Source of the DNA: VAZQ01 sp963771845
Lineage (GTDB): Bacteria > Pseudomonadota > Alphaproteobacteria > Rhizobiales > Xanthobacteraceae
Direction: 5' to 3'
NCBI GenBank assembly: GCA_963771845.1
Contig: CAVYVC010000016.1
Location: 62,001 to 126,000, forward strand
DNA: 64,000 nt
Shown: piece by piece, positions 8,910 through 18,978 of the stretch
Layout of the letters: each line of letters starts with the position of its first letter
Numbering within the stretch: position 1 is the stretch's first letter
Made by a program: the position numbers and the translations under genes
The notes under the pieces: generated by a model
Told to the model about the DNA's origin: nothing
The model's database searches: none
What the model saw: only the letters and a program-made list of their open reading frames with translations

Positions 8910-9311
8910 TCAGCAACGACCACAAACACCCCAGGACCAGCAGCAGGCGCAGCCTCCGCCGCAGCCTCCGCAGCCTCCGCAACCTCCGCACCCTCGGGCG
9001 CAGCCTCTGCCTGCCCGGCAGCCACCACAGCCTCCGCACCGGCAGCCGCGCGCAATCTGTTGCCCGAGCCGAGGCGTTCCGGCCGTTTCCTTGTCGAAGA
9101 CATAGAACGTGCCAAGGCTCACGTCGGAGATTTCCTCCTCGTTGAGCGTGATTTGCGGCAAGGTGGTATCCTGGGACGGTATGGGCGGCACATCTGCCGC
9201 TCCAATGGCAGCCGCGGATGCGCCGCCGGCAAGTGACAACGACATGCCGACTACTCCCAGAACCGGCACTGCTTCCTTCCGATGCTTTCGCTTCGATACC
9301 TTACGTGGCAT
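8910..9311 (-). CDS. TOMM precursor peptide, 14-Cys glycine-rich core
   Basis: 133 residues. Residues 1-38 look like a secretion signal: a strongly basic start (MPRKVSKRKHRK), a hydrophobic stretch (VPVLGVVGMSLSLAGG) and an ASAAA end. Residues 50-88 form an acidic, conserved-looking segment with LNEEEISDVSLGTFYVFDKE, the likely leader part read by the ThiF-like domain. From residue 90 to the last residue, Cys133, there are 14 Cys spaced mostly by Gly-Gly, plus one Ser in a WSW. This is the pattern of heterocycle-forming precursors. The ATG at 9311 has GGAGG 7 bases upstream; the open frame runs 5 codons further. Frame intact. Final structure and activity are unknown. Confidence 0.85.
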   Translation of the reverse strand: MPRKVSKRKHRKEAVPVLGVVGMSLSLAGGASAAAIGAADVPPIPSQDTTLPQITLNEEEISDVSLGTFYVFDKETAGTPRLGQQIARGCRCGGCGGCRAGRGCARGCGGCGGCGGCGGGCACCWSWGVCGRC

Positions 9312-9529
9312 GTCGTCTCCTCCCATGCCTCACGATTTTCGACGGCCGTCTGCTATTCGTACGCCCTGCAAATTCACACTGCAAGACCGGTTAGGACGCT
9401 AGTGAGCGTAGCTTACACAGAGCTTACACGCACGCCCATCGCGATCCCGTGCCAACGCGCAACCAGGACATCGAGTTCCTCAGATCGCTTGCATGCGCGC
9501 AGGCCGAGGGCTCTGCGGAATAAACACGC

Positions 9530-10367
9530 ATGATCGTTTCTTATTCCGGTTCTCATTCGAACTCACACGGCCGTTTTCTCTGGTACGAGCTGGTCACGAC
9601 GGACATGGAAGGCGCTCGGGCCTTCTACACCGATGTGGTGGGCTGGGGCGCGCAGAACGCAGCGACCCCTGACATGGCCTATTCGCTCTTTACCGTTGCA
9701 GGCAGCGCGGTTGCCGGCCTGATGCGCCTGCCCGCGGACGCGGCGCAGGCGGGGTTTCGGCCGGGCTGGCTCGGATATATCGGCGTAGACGATGTCGATC
9801 GCGCCGCCACGCGCGCGCACGAGCTTGGCGGCAGCGTGCACGTTCCGCCGAAAGAGATCGCCAATATCAGCCGCTTTGCGATCGTGGTTGATCCGCAAAT
9901 GGCAACCATCGGACTGTTCAAATGGCTCACGCAGCATGCTGCGATCTTCCACCGACGTGAACTCGCCCGGCCGCGTCGGCTGGCACGAGCTCGTCGCCAG
10001 CGATTGGGAAAGCGCGTGGCGCTTTTATGCCGCTCTCTTTGGCTGGCAAAAGGAAGAGACGGATATCGGCGCGTTGGGAACGTATCAGCTGTTCTCCGTT
10101 GCGGGGCAGACGATCGGCGGCATGTTCAACAAGCCGGCTGCGGCGCCGGTCCCGTTCTGGCTTTATTATTTCAACATCGCTGACGTCGACGAGGCCATGA
10201 AGCGCGTGAAGGCTGCGCGCGGCCAGATTCTCGACGCACCGATTGAAATACCGGGTGGCCGCTGGATTCTCCAGTGCACTGATCCGCAGGGCGCCATGTT
10301 TGCGCTGGTCGGAACGCGCCGCCATCACGGGCTCGGCTATTTCGAGCGCATCCCGCGAACTCGGTAG
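9530..10367 (+). pseudogene. Two-domain VOC (glyoxalase/bleomycin-resistance) protein, frameshifted
   Basis: The first VOC domain is in one frame from 9530 (GRFLWYELVTTDMEGARAFY, ending GLFKWLT). The second is in another frame (PGRVGWHELVASDWESAWRF through DPQGAMFALVGTRRH, stop at 10367). Two-domain proteins with exactly this order are common. The shift is near 9938, where one extra base in GCTGCGATCTTCC separates LTQHAA from SSTDVNSPG. VOC proteins bind a metal and a small substrate; the substrate here is unknown. The interruption may be sequencing error or decay, since neighbouring genes show the same kind of lesion. Confidence 0.75.
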
Positions 10368-10374
10368 GGAAACC

Positions 10375-10417
10375 GTCATGCCCGGGCTTGAGCCAGGGTC
10401 AAGCCCGCGGGTGACGG
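10375..10417. repeat. Partial REP-like repeat
   Basis: GTCATGCCCGGGCTTGAGCC followed by CAAGCCCGCGGGTGACGG. The second half matches the CTCAAGCCCGCGGGTGACG stretch near 8771. It sits between convergent genes. Confidence 0.6.
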
Positions 10418-10421
10418 CCGG

Positions 10422-11155
10422 TCATGCGCCGACCTGCCCCTCTTCCCGCCGCTCCTGCTGGGTGTGCCGCGACGCAAAGCCCTTGAACGCGAGTTGATCG
10501 GTATAGCCGGTGCCCGCGCGCCCCTCGATGAGCTGCGCCGAGCAGTTGCGCGGATTTTTCTCGCGCTCATACCACTCCCAGGAATAGTGCATCCACTGCA
10601 TGCGGAAGCAGCGGATGGTGACGCCATGACTGACGATGATGAAATCCGTGACCGGGTTGGATCGATCTGACGACGCGTCGCGCAGGATCGTGCCGAACAC
10701 TCCCTTGACCCGATCGGCGACGTTGCACCGGCTCTCGCCGAGCGGCATGGGAGCGAAGAATTCGCCCTCGAAGCGTTTGTGCTTGTCATAATGCTCGTAT
10801 TCGCGCGGAAACAGTTTCGGCAGGTCTTCGTCCGCGATGCCGTCGAACAGCCCGAACTGCAGTTCTCGCAATTCAATCGCCTCGCGCTTGTCGAACTTGA
10901 GGCCCCTCGCAGCAAGCGCCTGCTCGATTGCAGCGCTCGTTTCCGCGCGCGCAGATACGGACTGCAGAGAATGCGGGTACGGCTTGCGCCGTCGAGCGTC
11001 TTTGCCAGAAATTCGCCCACAGCGGCCGCCTGCGCATGGCCTTGCTCCGATAGAGCGATCTTGTGGTCGGGCAAGCGTGCATTCACTGTCTTGTCGAGAT
11101 TGGCTTCGGACTCGCCATGGCGGACAAGAAAGATGCGGATCGTTTTAGCTGGCAT
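10422..11155 (-). pseudogene. Histidine phosphatase (phosphoglycerate mutase-like), frameshifted
   Basis: The N-terminus from the ATG at 11155 has RIFLVRHGESEAN, the RHG motif with the catalytic histidine that is phosphorylated. After PYLRAR the frame leaves the family. In another frame the protein continues with LAARGLKFDKREAIELRELQ, FGLFDG and a later VSHGVTIRCF, which holds the second conserved His, to the stop at 10422. Adding one G in the GG run at 10943-10944 restores the full sequence. This family removes phosphate from diverse small molecules or proteins. It is convergent with the VOC gene. Confidence 0.77.
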
Positions 11156-11312
11156 GCAGCGGGCACCTGAATGTTGCAATACTGTTATGGTTTTGCCTCG
11201 CGGGTATGGGTTTTGATAGCGGATCATCGTGCCTGCAATGAAGCCGAACGCGCCTGCGCTTCGGTGAGATCAGAGCCAGGGGCTCAACGGGCGGGTTTTG
11301 TTCTCACGCCGC

Positions 11313-12144
11313 TTACCCCGGACACCCGTATCGCTGGTTGCCGTCGGGCGGCAGCATCACCCCGATGGCGCCGCCATCCGCGATGGCACGCTGCAGAAAT
11401 CCGGACGTGCGGGCGTCCTCGAGGAATGCGTTCACCGCAACGAGTGCAGCGGGCTTCTCCATCGGGACGATGATTGCCTGCGGCACGTAGAACAAGTCGT
11501 CCGGCAGGAGGCGCGTGCCGGAAGCGGTCTTCGACAAGTTTGTCAGTCTGTGGCGGTTTGCCGCAAACGCGTCAATGGCGCCGGTCGCGAACGCGTTGGG
11601 GACCTCGGCGTCGCTTGCAAGCTCGACGACAGCCGCGCGTTTGAATATGCGTTTCATGCACAGCGTGATGGAATCGTTGCGCGTACCGCCAACTTTGACG
11701 CCCGCGGCGTCTACCTCGCCGGCCGATTCTGATTGGGGAACGTTCGGGCACGAGAAAGCTCTGCTGCACCAGCATGTAGGTGTGTGAGAATGCAACCGTG
11801 CCGAGGCGCGTCGCCTCGTAGGCGACAAAGCCGATATCGGCGGCACCGCTGCGCACTGCCCCGATCACGTCGGGAGGGCCTGGGAGCGGCTTGAAATCGA
11901 GCGCCAGTTTGTGTCGCGCTGCGAGCTCGCGCGCAAGCGTTGCGGAGACGCCGCGCACTTCTGCGCTGAGCGGATCGCGGATGGCCTGCGCCGGGTTGGT
12001 GCTCAGGTAAACGGCTCGCAGGGTGTCGCCCGACGCGATATCGGCAGCGCCAGCGGGCAAGGCCAGCTGGCACAAAACCAGCCCGAACAGGGCGTCCAGC
12101 ACGTGCCACCGCAGCGACGGCATGTCGTCTCGATTGGTGCTCAT
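11313..12144 (-). pseudogene. Family 3-like extracellular solute-binding protein, frameshifted
   Basis: The start at 12144 (or 12123, MPSLRWHVLDALF) is followed by a signal peptide ending near PAGAADIA. The domain begins TLRAVYLSTNPAQAI and includes GPPDVIGAVRSGAADIGFVA. After QQSFLVPERSP the frame breaks; one extra A near 11733 moves the continuation (SAGEVDAAGVKVGG, then NAFATGAIDAFAANRHRL) to the frame that stops at 11313. The order matches periplasmic binding proteins that recognise amino acids or similar ligands. No permease gene is adjacent. Confidence 0.72.
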
Positions 12145-12344
12145 CCAGGAAAATCCGTTGACTACAAAATGCGGATATGATACATGCAATAGGTGCTTGT
12201 GCCCAGCGTGCGTGATTTGACGGCGCGCATGAGGAACAAACGGGCCTGAGGAATGGTCATTGTGCAACAGATCGCGTTGGCGATGAAGTCGGCTTTGGGA
12301 TGGACTCTGGGCGGATATGACACAAGCTTGCTGCAGGGAGATTT

Positions 12345-12409
12345 TTACCAAAATTACCAAACAAAGCCAAAAGACGAAATCAATTGCGAATCAATGGGTT
12401 ATCTGTGAG
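12345..12409 (+). repeat. Dispersed repeat, copy A (inverted copy at 41981)
   Basis: The core TACCAAACAAAGCCAAAAGA followed by CGAAATCAATTGCGAATCAA recurs in reverse complement at 41981-42053 with about four mismatches over 55 bases. It is A/T-rich compared with its surroundings. Just after it, GTTTGAGTCCC resembles a tRNA T-arm, hinting at an integration-site origin. The stretch 12145-12636 holds no gene I can support apart from this repeat. Confidence 0.7.
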
Positions 12410-12636
12410 TTTGAGTCCCTGAGTTCCCCGCACACAGCCGGCCGTGATGATCGTATAGGTTGCAGGAATTGCCAATGTTACTCGCAAAGGTAGCAGATTT
12501 TTCGAATTGAGACGCGTTAGAGTTGCATGGGATTATTCACATTGCTATCAAAGGTTGTAGTTTGAAATTGAGCCGCTATGCTGCGCCATCCTTCCTGGCG
12601 TTGCGTGAAAGTCGCGCGCCGGACCTGGAGCAATGA

Positions 12637-13535
12637 ATGATTAATGTTCGGCGGCTTGGCCACGCCACGCTGACGTCCCCCGACCTCGACCGGCAGGTGG
12701 CTTATTACACGGAGATCATTGGGCTTTCCCTGATCGAGCGCAGCGGCAAGGGCGCGCTGCTCGCAACTCGGCAAGGCCTCGAAGCCATTGCGCTCGAGCC
12801 CGGTGAGCCGAACGCGCTTACGCGGCTTGCCTTCCAGGTCACGCCCGGAAGCGAGCTTGGCGCGCTCGCCCGCGACCTCGCCAAGACGGCATCAGCAGCG
12901 AGCGCCGAACGAGCATCACGCCCGGCATTGACGAAGCCATCGTCTTCAAGGACCCGAAAGGCACATTGATCGAACTGTTCTCCGAATACCGATTTGCGAA
13001 CGAGGACCGAAGCCAAAGCGGCGTCATGCCCATCAAGCTCGGCCATGTCGCTTATCGCGTCAGCGACGTGCAGACCGTGGTGAAATTCTACACCGGCATG
13101 CTCGGGTTTCGCGTGTCAGACTGGCGAGACGACAGCTTCGCCTTCCTGCGTTGCGGGCCGGACCACCACAGCGTCAATTTCGTTTTTGACGAGACGCCCC
13201 AACTCCATCACATCGCGTTCGAGGTCAAGGACTGGGCGGAGATCCAGAAAGCCTGCGAGTGGCTTGCCAAAAATGACATTCATCTCGTCTGGGGCCCCGG
13301 ACGTCACATTATCGGTCACAACATCGCGATCTATCACCGCAACGCGGACAAGGTGCGGGTCGAGTTCTTCTGCGAAATGGATCAGATGAAAGACGAGGCG
13401 CTCGGCTATTTCGATCCGCGCCCGTGGCATCAGGACCGCCCGCAACGCCCGAAGGTTTGGGGACCGCAGACGCTGCGCAATTATTGGGGCTTCGGATCGG
13501 AGCGCATTATCCGCGGCTACCAGACGATTGAGTGA
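12637..13535 (+). pseudogene. Extradiol-dioxygenase-like two-domain VOC protein, frameshifted
   Basis: The protein starts MINVRRLGHATLTSPDLDRQ with GGAG upstream. The first VOC domain breaks at DLAKTASAAS. In the next frame the family sequence goes on with DGISSERRTSITPGIDEAIV and then a full second domain. The iron ligands expected of BphC-type extradiol enzymes are present: His in LGHVAYRVSD, His in LHHIAFEVKD and Glu in VRVEFFCEMD. Restoring one G in AAGACGG near 12892 joins both parts into about 299 residues. It likely cleaves or binds a catechol-type ring; the substrate is not identifiable. Confidence 0.77.
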
Positions 13536-13561
13536 ACTCGGGTGCCGGGCGCAGCGTGGCA

Positions 13562-13690
13562 TATAATGCCGCGCTGCTGACCCGCGACCTTTACGAACTA
13601 CCCCCTGATGGTTCCGGCTCAGCGGTGCACCGCTCCGCAAGGCTTCGCGCTGCGCCGCAGCCGGGATACGCCACGAGCCTGACACGTTTT
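13562..13690 (+). other. Candidate small RNA or leader: TATAAT box, C-rich loop, GC hairpin
   Basis: A consensus TATAAT (13562-13567) is followed by ACGAACTACCCCCTGATGG in a likely unpaired stretch. Then come the perfect palindrome AGCGGTGCACCGCT (13621-13634), an outer CCGGCT/AGCCGG pair (13614-13619 with 13659-13664), and a TTTT at 13687. No clear -35 box is seen. It may be a small RNA or the leader of the operon starting at 13753. Confidence 0.3.
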
Positions 13691-13752
13691 ACCGGTCATC
13701 TTTGAGCAGCCCGCCGGAATCCCCCAGCCGGACGGGAATTGGAGGAGTTTCC

Positions 13753-16700
13753 ATGGTTGCGCTCGCTCGCGCTGCTCTTGCATGCGCGCTCGTCCTCGTC
13801 GTATCCGCTGCCAGCTTTGCCGCCGACAAGCCGTTCAAACGCGACGATCTCGCCGACGCGGCAATCAAGCTCGAAGCCCAGATCAAGGCCGAAGCGGGCC
13901 AGGTCACCAAGCCCGCCGCTGCGCTGCGGCGCGAGGCAGACGCCGCCTTCCAGCGCAACGATTTCCGCACCGGCATGCAGATCCTCGGCCAGCTCGTCGT
14001 AGTAGCGCCCGACGACAGCGCGAACTGGCTGCGCCTTGCCAAAGCCGTGCTGCAGATCCGGCCGAGCAACGACAGTGAACGCGACGTGTTGCTGCAACGC
14101 GCAGCGACTGCCGCCTACATTGCCTATCAGCGGTCGAGCGAGCCGCCCGAGGAGGCGGAAAGCCTCGTCGTCATCGCGCGCTCGTACGCGGACCGCTCAA
14201 TGTGGCGCCCGGCACTCGACGCGTTGCGCATCTCGCTTGAGCTCAAGGAAGTCGCCGATGTCCGTCAGCAATACGAGCGCATGCGCGAGGAACATGGGTT
14301 CCGTCTGGTCGACTACACCGTTGATTCGGATGCCGCCTCACCACGCGTGTGCTTCCAGTTTTCGGAGGACCTTCCAAAGCGCACGGATTTCTCGCCGTTC
14401 GTTGCGGTAGCGGGCCAGGACAAGCCCGCGATTTCGGTGCAGGACCGCCAGATCTGCGTGGAAGGTCTCAAACACGGTGAAAGCTATGTCATCACCTTGC
14501 GCGCCGGCATTCCCTCGGTCGTGAAGGAGACGCTGGCGAAATCGGCCGAGTACAACATCTATGTGCGCGATCGCAAGCCGTCGGTCTCTTTCAGCGGCAA
14601 AGCCTATGTGTTGCCGCGCACCGGCCAGCTCGGCATTCCGGTCATCAGCGTCAACGTCAAGTCAGTCGCCCTCGAGGTCTATCGCATCGGCGACCGCAAC
14701 TTGCTCGACACCGTGGTTGGACGTGATTTCCAGCGCACGCTCGATCGCTACCAGGTCAATAACCTTTCCCAGCGGCGCGGGTCGCAAGTCTGGAAAGGCG
14801 AGATGGCCGTGGAGCAGTCGCTCAATGCCGATGTGACCACGGCGTTTCCGGTGACCGAAGCCATCGGCACCTTGTCCCCCGGCGTCTATGTGATGGTTGC
14901 GCAGCCGGCAGGCGTGCCCGCGACCAGCGATGATAGCTACGAGGACCTCGCGACGCAGTGGTTCATCGTCTCCGATCTCGGGCTCACCGCTTTCTCCGGC
15001 AATGACGGCGTCTACGCCTTCGTGCATTCGCTCGAAACCGCTCATCCCAAAGGAGCGGTCGAGGTCCGATTGCTTTCGCGCGGCAATGAAGTGCTTGCAA
15101 GCCAACGGACCAACGATGGCGGCTACGTTGCGTTTGAGGCCGGTCTCACGCGCGGAGAGGGCGCGTTGGCGCCCGCCATGCTCATCGCCTCGGATGATAA
15201 AGGCGACTATGCGTTCCTGAGCCTCAAGTCGCCTGCGTTTGATCTCAGCGATCGTGGCGTCTCGGGTCGCCTCGTGCCCGGCGGGCTTGACGCTTTTGTC
15301 TATACCGAGCGCGGTGTCTACCGCTCCGGCGAGACGGTGCAGGTCACCGCTCTTGCGCGTGACGGACAAGGCATGGCTGCGCTCGATGTGCCGCTCACGC
15401 TCGTCGTCGAGCGGCCCGATGGCGTCGAATACCGGCGCGCGGTCGTGGCAGATCAGGGCGTGGGCGGTCACGCCTTGGCGGTGGCGCTCGTTACATCTGC
15501 GCCAACCGGCACATGGCGCGTGCAGGCCTATGCCGATCCGAAGCGCCCGCCCGTAGGTGAAGCGACTTTCCTGGTCGAGGACTATGTGCCTGACCGGCTC
15601 GAATTCGATCTCGCCACCAGCGCCAAAGCGGTCGCAAAAACAAAGCCTGCTGAGGTGACCGTCGATGGCCGTTATCTCTACGGAGCGCCGGCCGCGAAGC
15701 TCGACCTCGAAGGCGAGGTGATTGTTGCTGCTGCGAGCGAACGGCCGGGCTTTGCCCGCTATCAGTTCGGGCTGAGCGACGAAGAGGTCGAGACGCTCCG
15801 CCGGCCGTTGGAAGGTCTGCCGCAGACCGACACCGAGGGCAAAGCCCGTTTTACCGTTACGCTCGACAAGCAACCCGCGACCGCGCGTCCGCTCGAAGCG
15901 CGGATCGTGGTGCGCATGGCGGAGCCGGGTGGCCGCGCGGTGGAACGCAAGCTCTCGCTTCCGGTCATTCCAGATAGTGCCGGCATCGGCGTCAAGCCGC
16001 TGTTCTCCGGCCGCTCGCTGCGCGAAGGGGAGAATGCGACATTCGATGTCGTGTTTGTCTCTCCCGAGGGCACGCCCGTACCGCGCAGCACGCTGCGTTA
16101 CGAGCTGCTCAAGATCAACACCAAGTACCAGTGGTTCCGCCGCGAAGGCATCTGGAATTTCGAGGCCGTCAAGAGCACGAGCCGCGTCGCGGACGGCAGC
16201 ATCAATGTGACCGCGGACAGACCGAGCCGCATCTCGCTGCCGGTGCAGTGGGGACGCTATCGGCTCGAAGTCTCAAGCATCGAGCGTAACGGCCCGGTCA
16301 CATCGGTTGCGTTCGATGCGGGCTGGTACGCCGAAGCAGGCGCCGATACGCCGGACATGCTGGAACTCGCGATCGACAAGCCGGAATACCTGCCGGGCGA
16401 CAGCATGACCGTCGCGGTGACCGCGCGCACGGCAGGCACGGTCACCCTCAACGTCATCGGCGACCGGCTGCTCTCAACGGTCACTCAGGATGTCGCCTTA
16501 GGTACGGCGCGGCTGCGCATGCCGGTCGGCAGCGATTGGGGCAGCGGCGCATACGTCGTCGCAACCTTGCGCCGGCCACTCGACACGCGTGCTCAACGCA
16601 TGCCCGGGCGCTCGATCGGCGTGCAATGGTTCTCCATCAACCGCAAGGCGCGCACGCTCGCCGTCGATCTGCAGCCCCCGGCACTGCTGCGTCCCAACAG

Positions 16701-18963
16701 CGCGCTTCGTATTCCGGTGAAAGTAGCGGGGCTTGCTCCCGGCGAAGAAGCGCGCGTCGTCATTGCCGCGGTTGACGTCGGCATTCTCAATCTCACCGGC
16801 TACAAGCCGCCAGCGCCCGATGATTATTATCTGGGTCAACGGCGGCTGACCGCCGAGATCCGCGACCTCTACGGTCAGCTCATCGATGGCATGCAGGGCA
16901 CGCGCGGTCAGATCAAGACCGGTGGTGACGCGGGTGCGGATCTGCAGGGCTCGCCGCCCACACAGAAGCCGCTCGCGCTTTATTCCGGCATTGTCACGGT
17001 CAAACCCGACGGCACCGCTGAGGTCGTGTTTGACGTTCCGGATTTCGCCGGCACGGCCCGTCTCATGGCCGTCGCCTGGTCGAAGGATAAGGTCGGCCGC
17101 GCCACCAGTGACGTGACGATCCGCGATCCGCTGGTCGTCACGGCAACGCTTCCGCGTTTCCTGCTCAACGGCGACCGCGGCACCATGCGCCTCGACATCG
17201 ACAATGTTGAAGCACCGGCCGGCGACTACAGCGTAGAGGTCAGGAGCGAGGGCATCAACGTCGTCGGCCAGGACGCGTCGCAGACGCTCAAGCTTGCGGC
17301 CAAGCAGCGCAGTGCGCTCAGCATACCGCTTTCCGCAGCAGAAGCCGGCAATGCCGATTTGATCGTGCACGTGAGCGGACCATCGGGCTTTGCGCTGGAA
17401 CGGCGATATACGCTCAACGTGCGGCCGGCGACGCAAATTCTCGCGCGCCGCACGGTCAAGCCGCTCGCCAAGGGCGAGAGCCTCACGCTCTCCAACGATG
17501 TGTTTGCGGACCTTGTGCCGGGAACTCCCAGCGTTGCCGTGTCGGTCGGCGTCTCGTCCGCGCTCGACGCGGCGGCGCTGCTCGCGGCGCTCGATCGCTA
17601 CCCCTTTGGGTGTTCGGAGCAGATCACGAGCCGGGCATTGCCCCTTCTCTATGCCAATGATCTGGCGAGCGTGGCGCATCTCGCGCTCGATGGGGCGATC
17701 GACCAGCGCATCCGCGATTCCATCGAGCGGCTGCTGGCGCGGCAAGGAGGTAACGGCTCGTTCGGACTTTGGTCGGCGGGCGGAGACGATGTGTGGCTCG
17801 ATTCTTATGTGACCGACTTCCTCACCCGTGCGCGTGAGCGTGGCTTTGCCGTCTCCGGCATTGCGTTCAAGCTTGCCCTTGATCGCCTGCGCAATTTCGT
17901 CGGGAGTACACAAAATGACTCCGCGGACGGCGGCCGTAATGTCGCCTACGCACTCTATGTGTTGGCACGCAACGGTTTGGCTCCGATTGGCGACCTTCGT
18001 TATTACGCCGACACCAAGCTCGACACGTTTGCGACGCCGATTGCCAAGGCGCAAATCGCGGCTGCGCTCGCCATGGTCGGAGACCGCGTGCGAGCCGAAC
18101 GCGTTTATGCGGCCGCACTCGGCGCGATCGCGCCGCAGCCCGTCCTTGACTACGGACGCACCGACTATGGCTCGGTGCTGCGCGATGCAGCTGCCTTGGT
18201 GACGCTCGCTTCGGAAGGCGGCGCGCCGCGCGCGACCATCTCCGGTGCGGTGGCGCGCGTCGAGGCCGCGCGCAATCTGTCGGCTTACACCTCAACCCAG
18301 GAGGAGGCGTGGATGGTGCTGGCGGCCCGCGCGCTGGCGAAGGATGCCCAGAGCGTTTTGCTTGATGTGGGCGGGGAGAAAGTGCAAGGCGCGCTCAACC
18401 TTAATCTGCGTCCAAGCGCTCTCGCTTCGCCGTTGAAGATTACCAACACGGGAGACGGTGATTTGCAGGCCGTGATTACGGTCTCGGGAGCGCCGATCGT
18501 TCCCGAGCCGGCGACCGACAGAGGATTCAAGATCGAGCGGAAATACTACACGCTTGCCGGCAAACCCGCCGATCCAACCAAAGCGAAGCAGAACGAGAGG
18601 TTCGCGGTCGTGCTCAAGATCACCGAGCCGCAGCCCCAGTTTGCACGCGTGATGGTTGCTGACTATCTTCCCGCCGGCTTCGAGATCGACAATCCGCGGC
18701 TTGTGTCGTCGGGCGATACCGGAACGCTGACCTGGATCGAGGATGCGCTGGAGCCAACCAACGCCGAGTTCAGAGATGACCGCTTCAACACGGCGTTCGA
18801 TCGCAAGAGCGGTGATGCCTCGGTGTTCACCGTCGCCTATGTCGTGCGGGCGGTCGCGCCCGGCCGCTATGTCCATCCGCAAGCCTATGTGGAGGACATG
18901 TACCGGCCCGACCGCTTCGGCCGCACCGCAAGTGGCGCAATCGAGGTCACGGCAGCGAAGTAA
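13753..18963 (+). CDS. Bacterial alpha-2-macroglobulin with thioester motif
   Basis: About 1736 residues. The signal peptide is MVALARAALACALVLVVSAASFA. The body is a chain of MG-type beta domains with bait-region features, and a thioester motif CSEQ at about residue 1287 in RYPFGCSEQITSRALPLLY, inside the alpha-helical thioester domain. Such periplasmic proteins trap attacking proteases by covalent linkage through the Cys-Gln thioester. GGAGGAG lies 6 bases before the ATG at 13753; the frame is open from 13702 but the signal peptide starts here. It is followed after 15 bases by pbpC, the standard partner that repairs peptidoglycan. The frame is intact over 5.2 kb, in contrast to the broken genes upstream. 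Confidence 0.95.
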   Translation: MVALARAALACALVLVVSAASFAADKPFKRDDLADAAIKLEAQIKAEAGQVTKPAAALRREADAAFQRNDFRTGMQILGQLVVVAPDDSANWLRLAKAVLQIRPSNDSERDVLLQRAATAAYIAYQRSSEPPEEAESLVVIARSYADRSMWRPALDALRISLELKEVADVRQQYERMREEHGFRLVDYTVDSDAASPRVCFQFSEDLPKRTDFSPFVAVAGQDKPAISVQDRQICVEGLKHGESYVITLRAGIPSVVKETLAKSAEYNIYVRDRKPSVSFSGKAYVLPRTGQLGIPVISVNVKSVALEVYRIGDRNLLDTVVGRDFQRTLDRYQVNNLSQRRGSQVWKGEMAVEQSLNADVTTAFPVTEAIGTLSPGVYVMVAQPAGVPATSDDSYEDLATQWFIVSDLGLTAFSGNDGVYAFVHSLETAHPKGAVEVRLLSRGNEVLASQRTNDGGYVAFEAGLTRGEGALAPAMLIASDDKGDYAFLSLKSPAFDLSDRGVSGRLVPGGLDAFVYTERGVYRSGETVQVTALARDGQGMAALDVPLTLVVERPDGVEYRRAVVADQGVGGHALAVALVTSAPTGTWRVQAYADPKRPPVGEATFLVEDYVPDRLEFDLATSAKAVAKTKPAEVTVDGRYLYGAPAAKLDLEGEVIVAAASERPGFARYQFGLSDEEVETLRRPLEGLPQTDTEGKARFTVTLDKQPATARPLEARIVVRMAEPGGRAVERKLSLPVIPDSAGIGVKPLFSGRSLREGENATFDVVFVSPEGTPVPRSTLRYELLKINTKYQWFRREGIWNFEAVKSTSRVADGSINVTADRPSRISLPVQWGRYRLEVSSIERNGPVTSVAFDAGWYAEAGADTPDMLELAIDKPEYLPGDSMTVAVTARTAGTVTLNVIGDRLLSTVTQDVALGTARLRMPVGSDWGSGAYVVATLRRPLDTRAQRMPGRSIGVQWFSINRKARTLAVDLQPPALLRPNSALRIPVKVAGLAPGEEARVVIAAVDVGILNLTGYKPPAPDDYYLGQRRLTAEIRDLYGQLIDGMQGTRGQIKTGGDAGADLQGSPPTQKPLALYSGIVTVKPDGTAEVVFDVPDFAGTARLMAVAWSKDKVGRATSDVTIRDPLVVTATLPRFLLNGDRGTMRLDIDNVEAPAGDYSVEVRSEGINVVGQDASQTLKLAAKQRSALSIPLSAAEAGNADLIVHVSGPSGFALERRYTLNVRPATQILARRTVKPLAKGESLTLSNDVFADLVPGTPSVAVSVGVSSALDAAALLAALDRYPFGCSEQITSRALPLLYANDLASVAHLALDGAIDQRIRDSIERLLARQGGNGSFGLWSAGGDDVWLDSYVTDFLTRARERGFAVSGIAFKLALDRLRNFVGSTQNDSADGGRNVAYALYVLARNGLAPIGDLRYYADTKLDTFATPIAKAQIAAALAMVGDRVRAERVYAAALGAIAPQPVLDYGRTDYGSVLRDAAALVTLASEGGAPRATISGAVARVEAARNLSAYTSTQEEAWMVLAARALAKDAQSVLLDVGGEKVQGALNLNLRPSALASPLKITNTGDGDLQAVITVSGAPIVPEPATDRGFKIERKYYTLAGKPADPTKAKQNERFAVVLKITEPQPQFARVMVADYLPAGFEIDNPRLVSSGDTGTLTWIEDALEPTNAEFRDDRFNTAFDRKSGDASVFTVAYVVRAVAPGRYVHPQAYVEDMYRPDRFGRTASGAIEVTAAK

Positions 18964-18978
18964 GCGCATGTATCACGA

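Noticed and set aside
14662..15873. 403-residue minus-strand open frame inside the same gene
   Set aside because: Also an antisense shadow; G+C-rich DNA leaves long open frames on the opposite strand.
16498..18054. 518-residue open frame on the minus strand opposite the macroglobulin gene
   Set aside because: Antisense shadow of a clear coding gene; basic, low-complexity composition and no domain.
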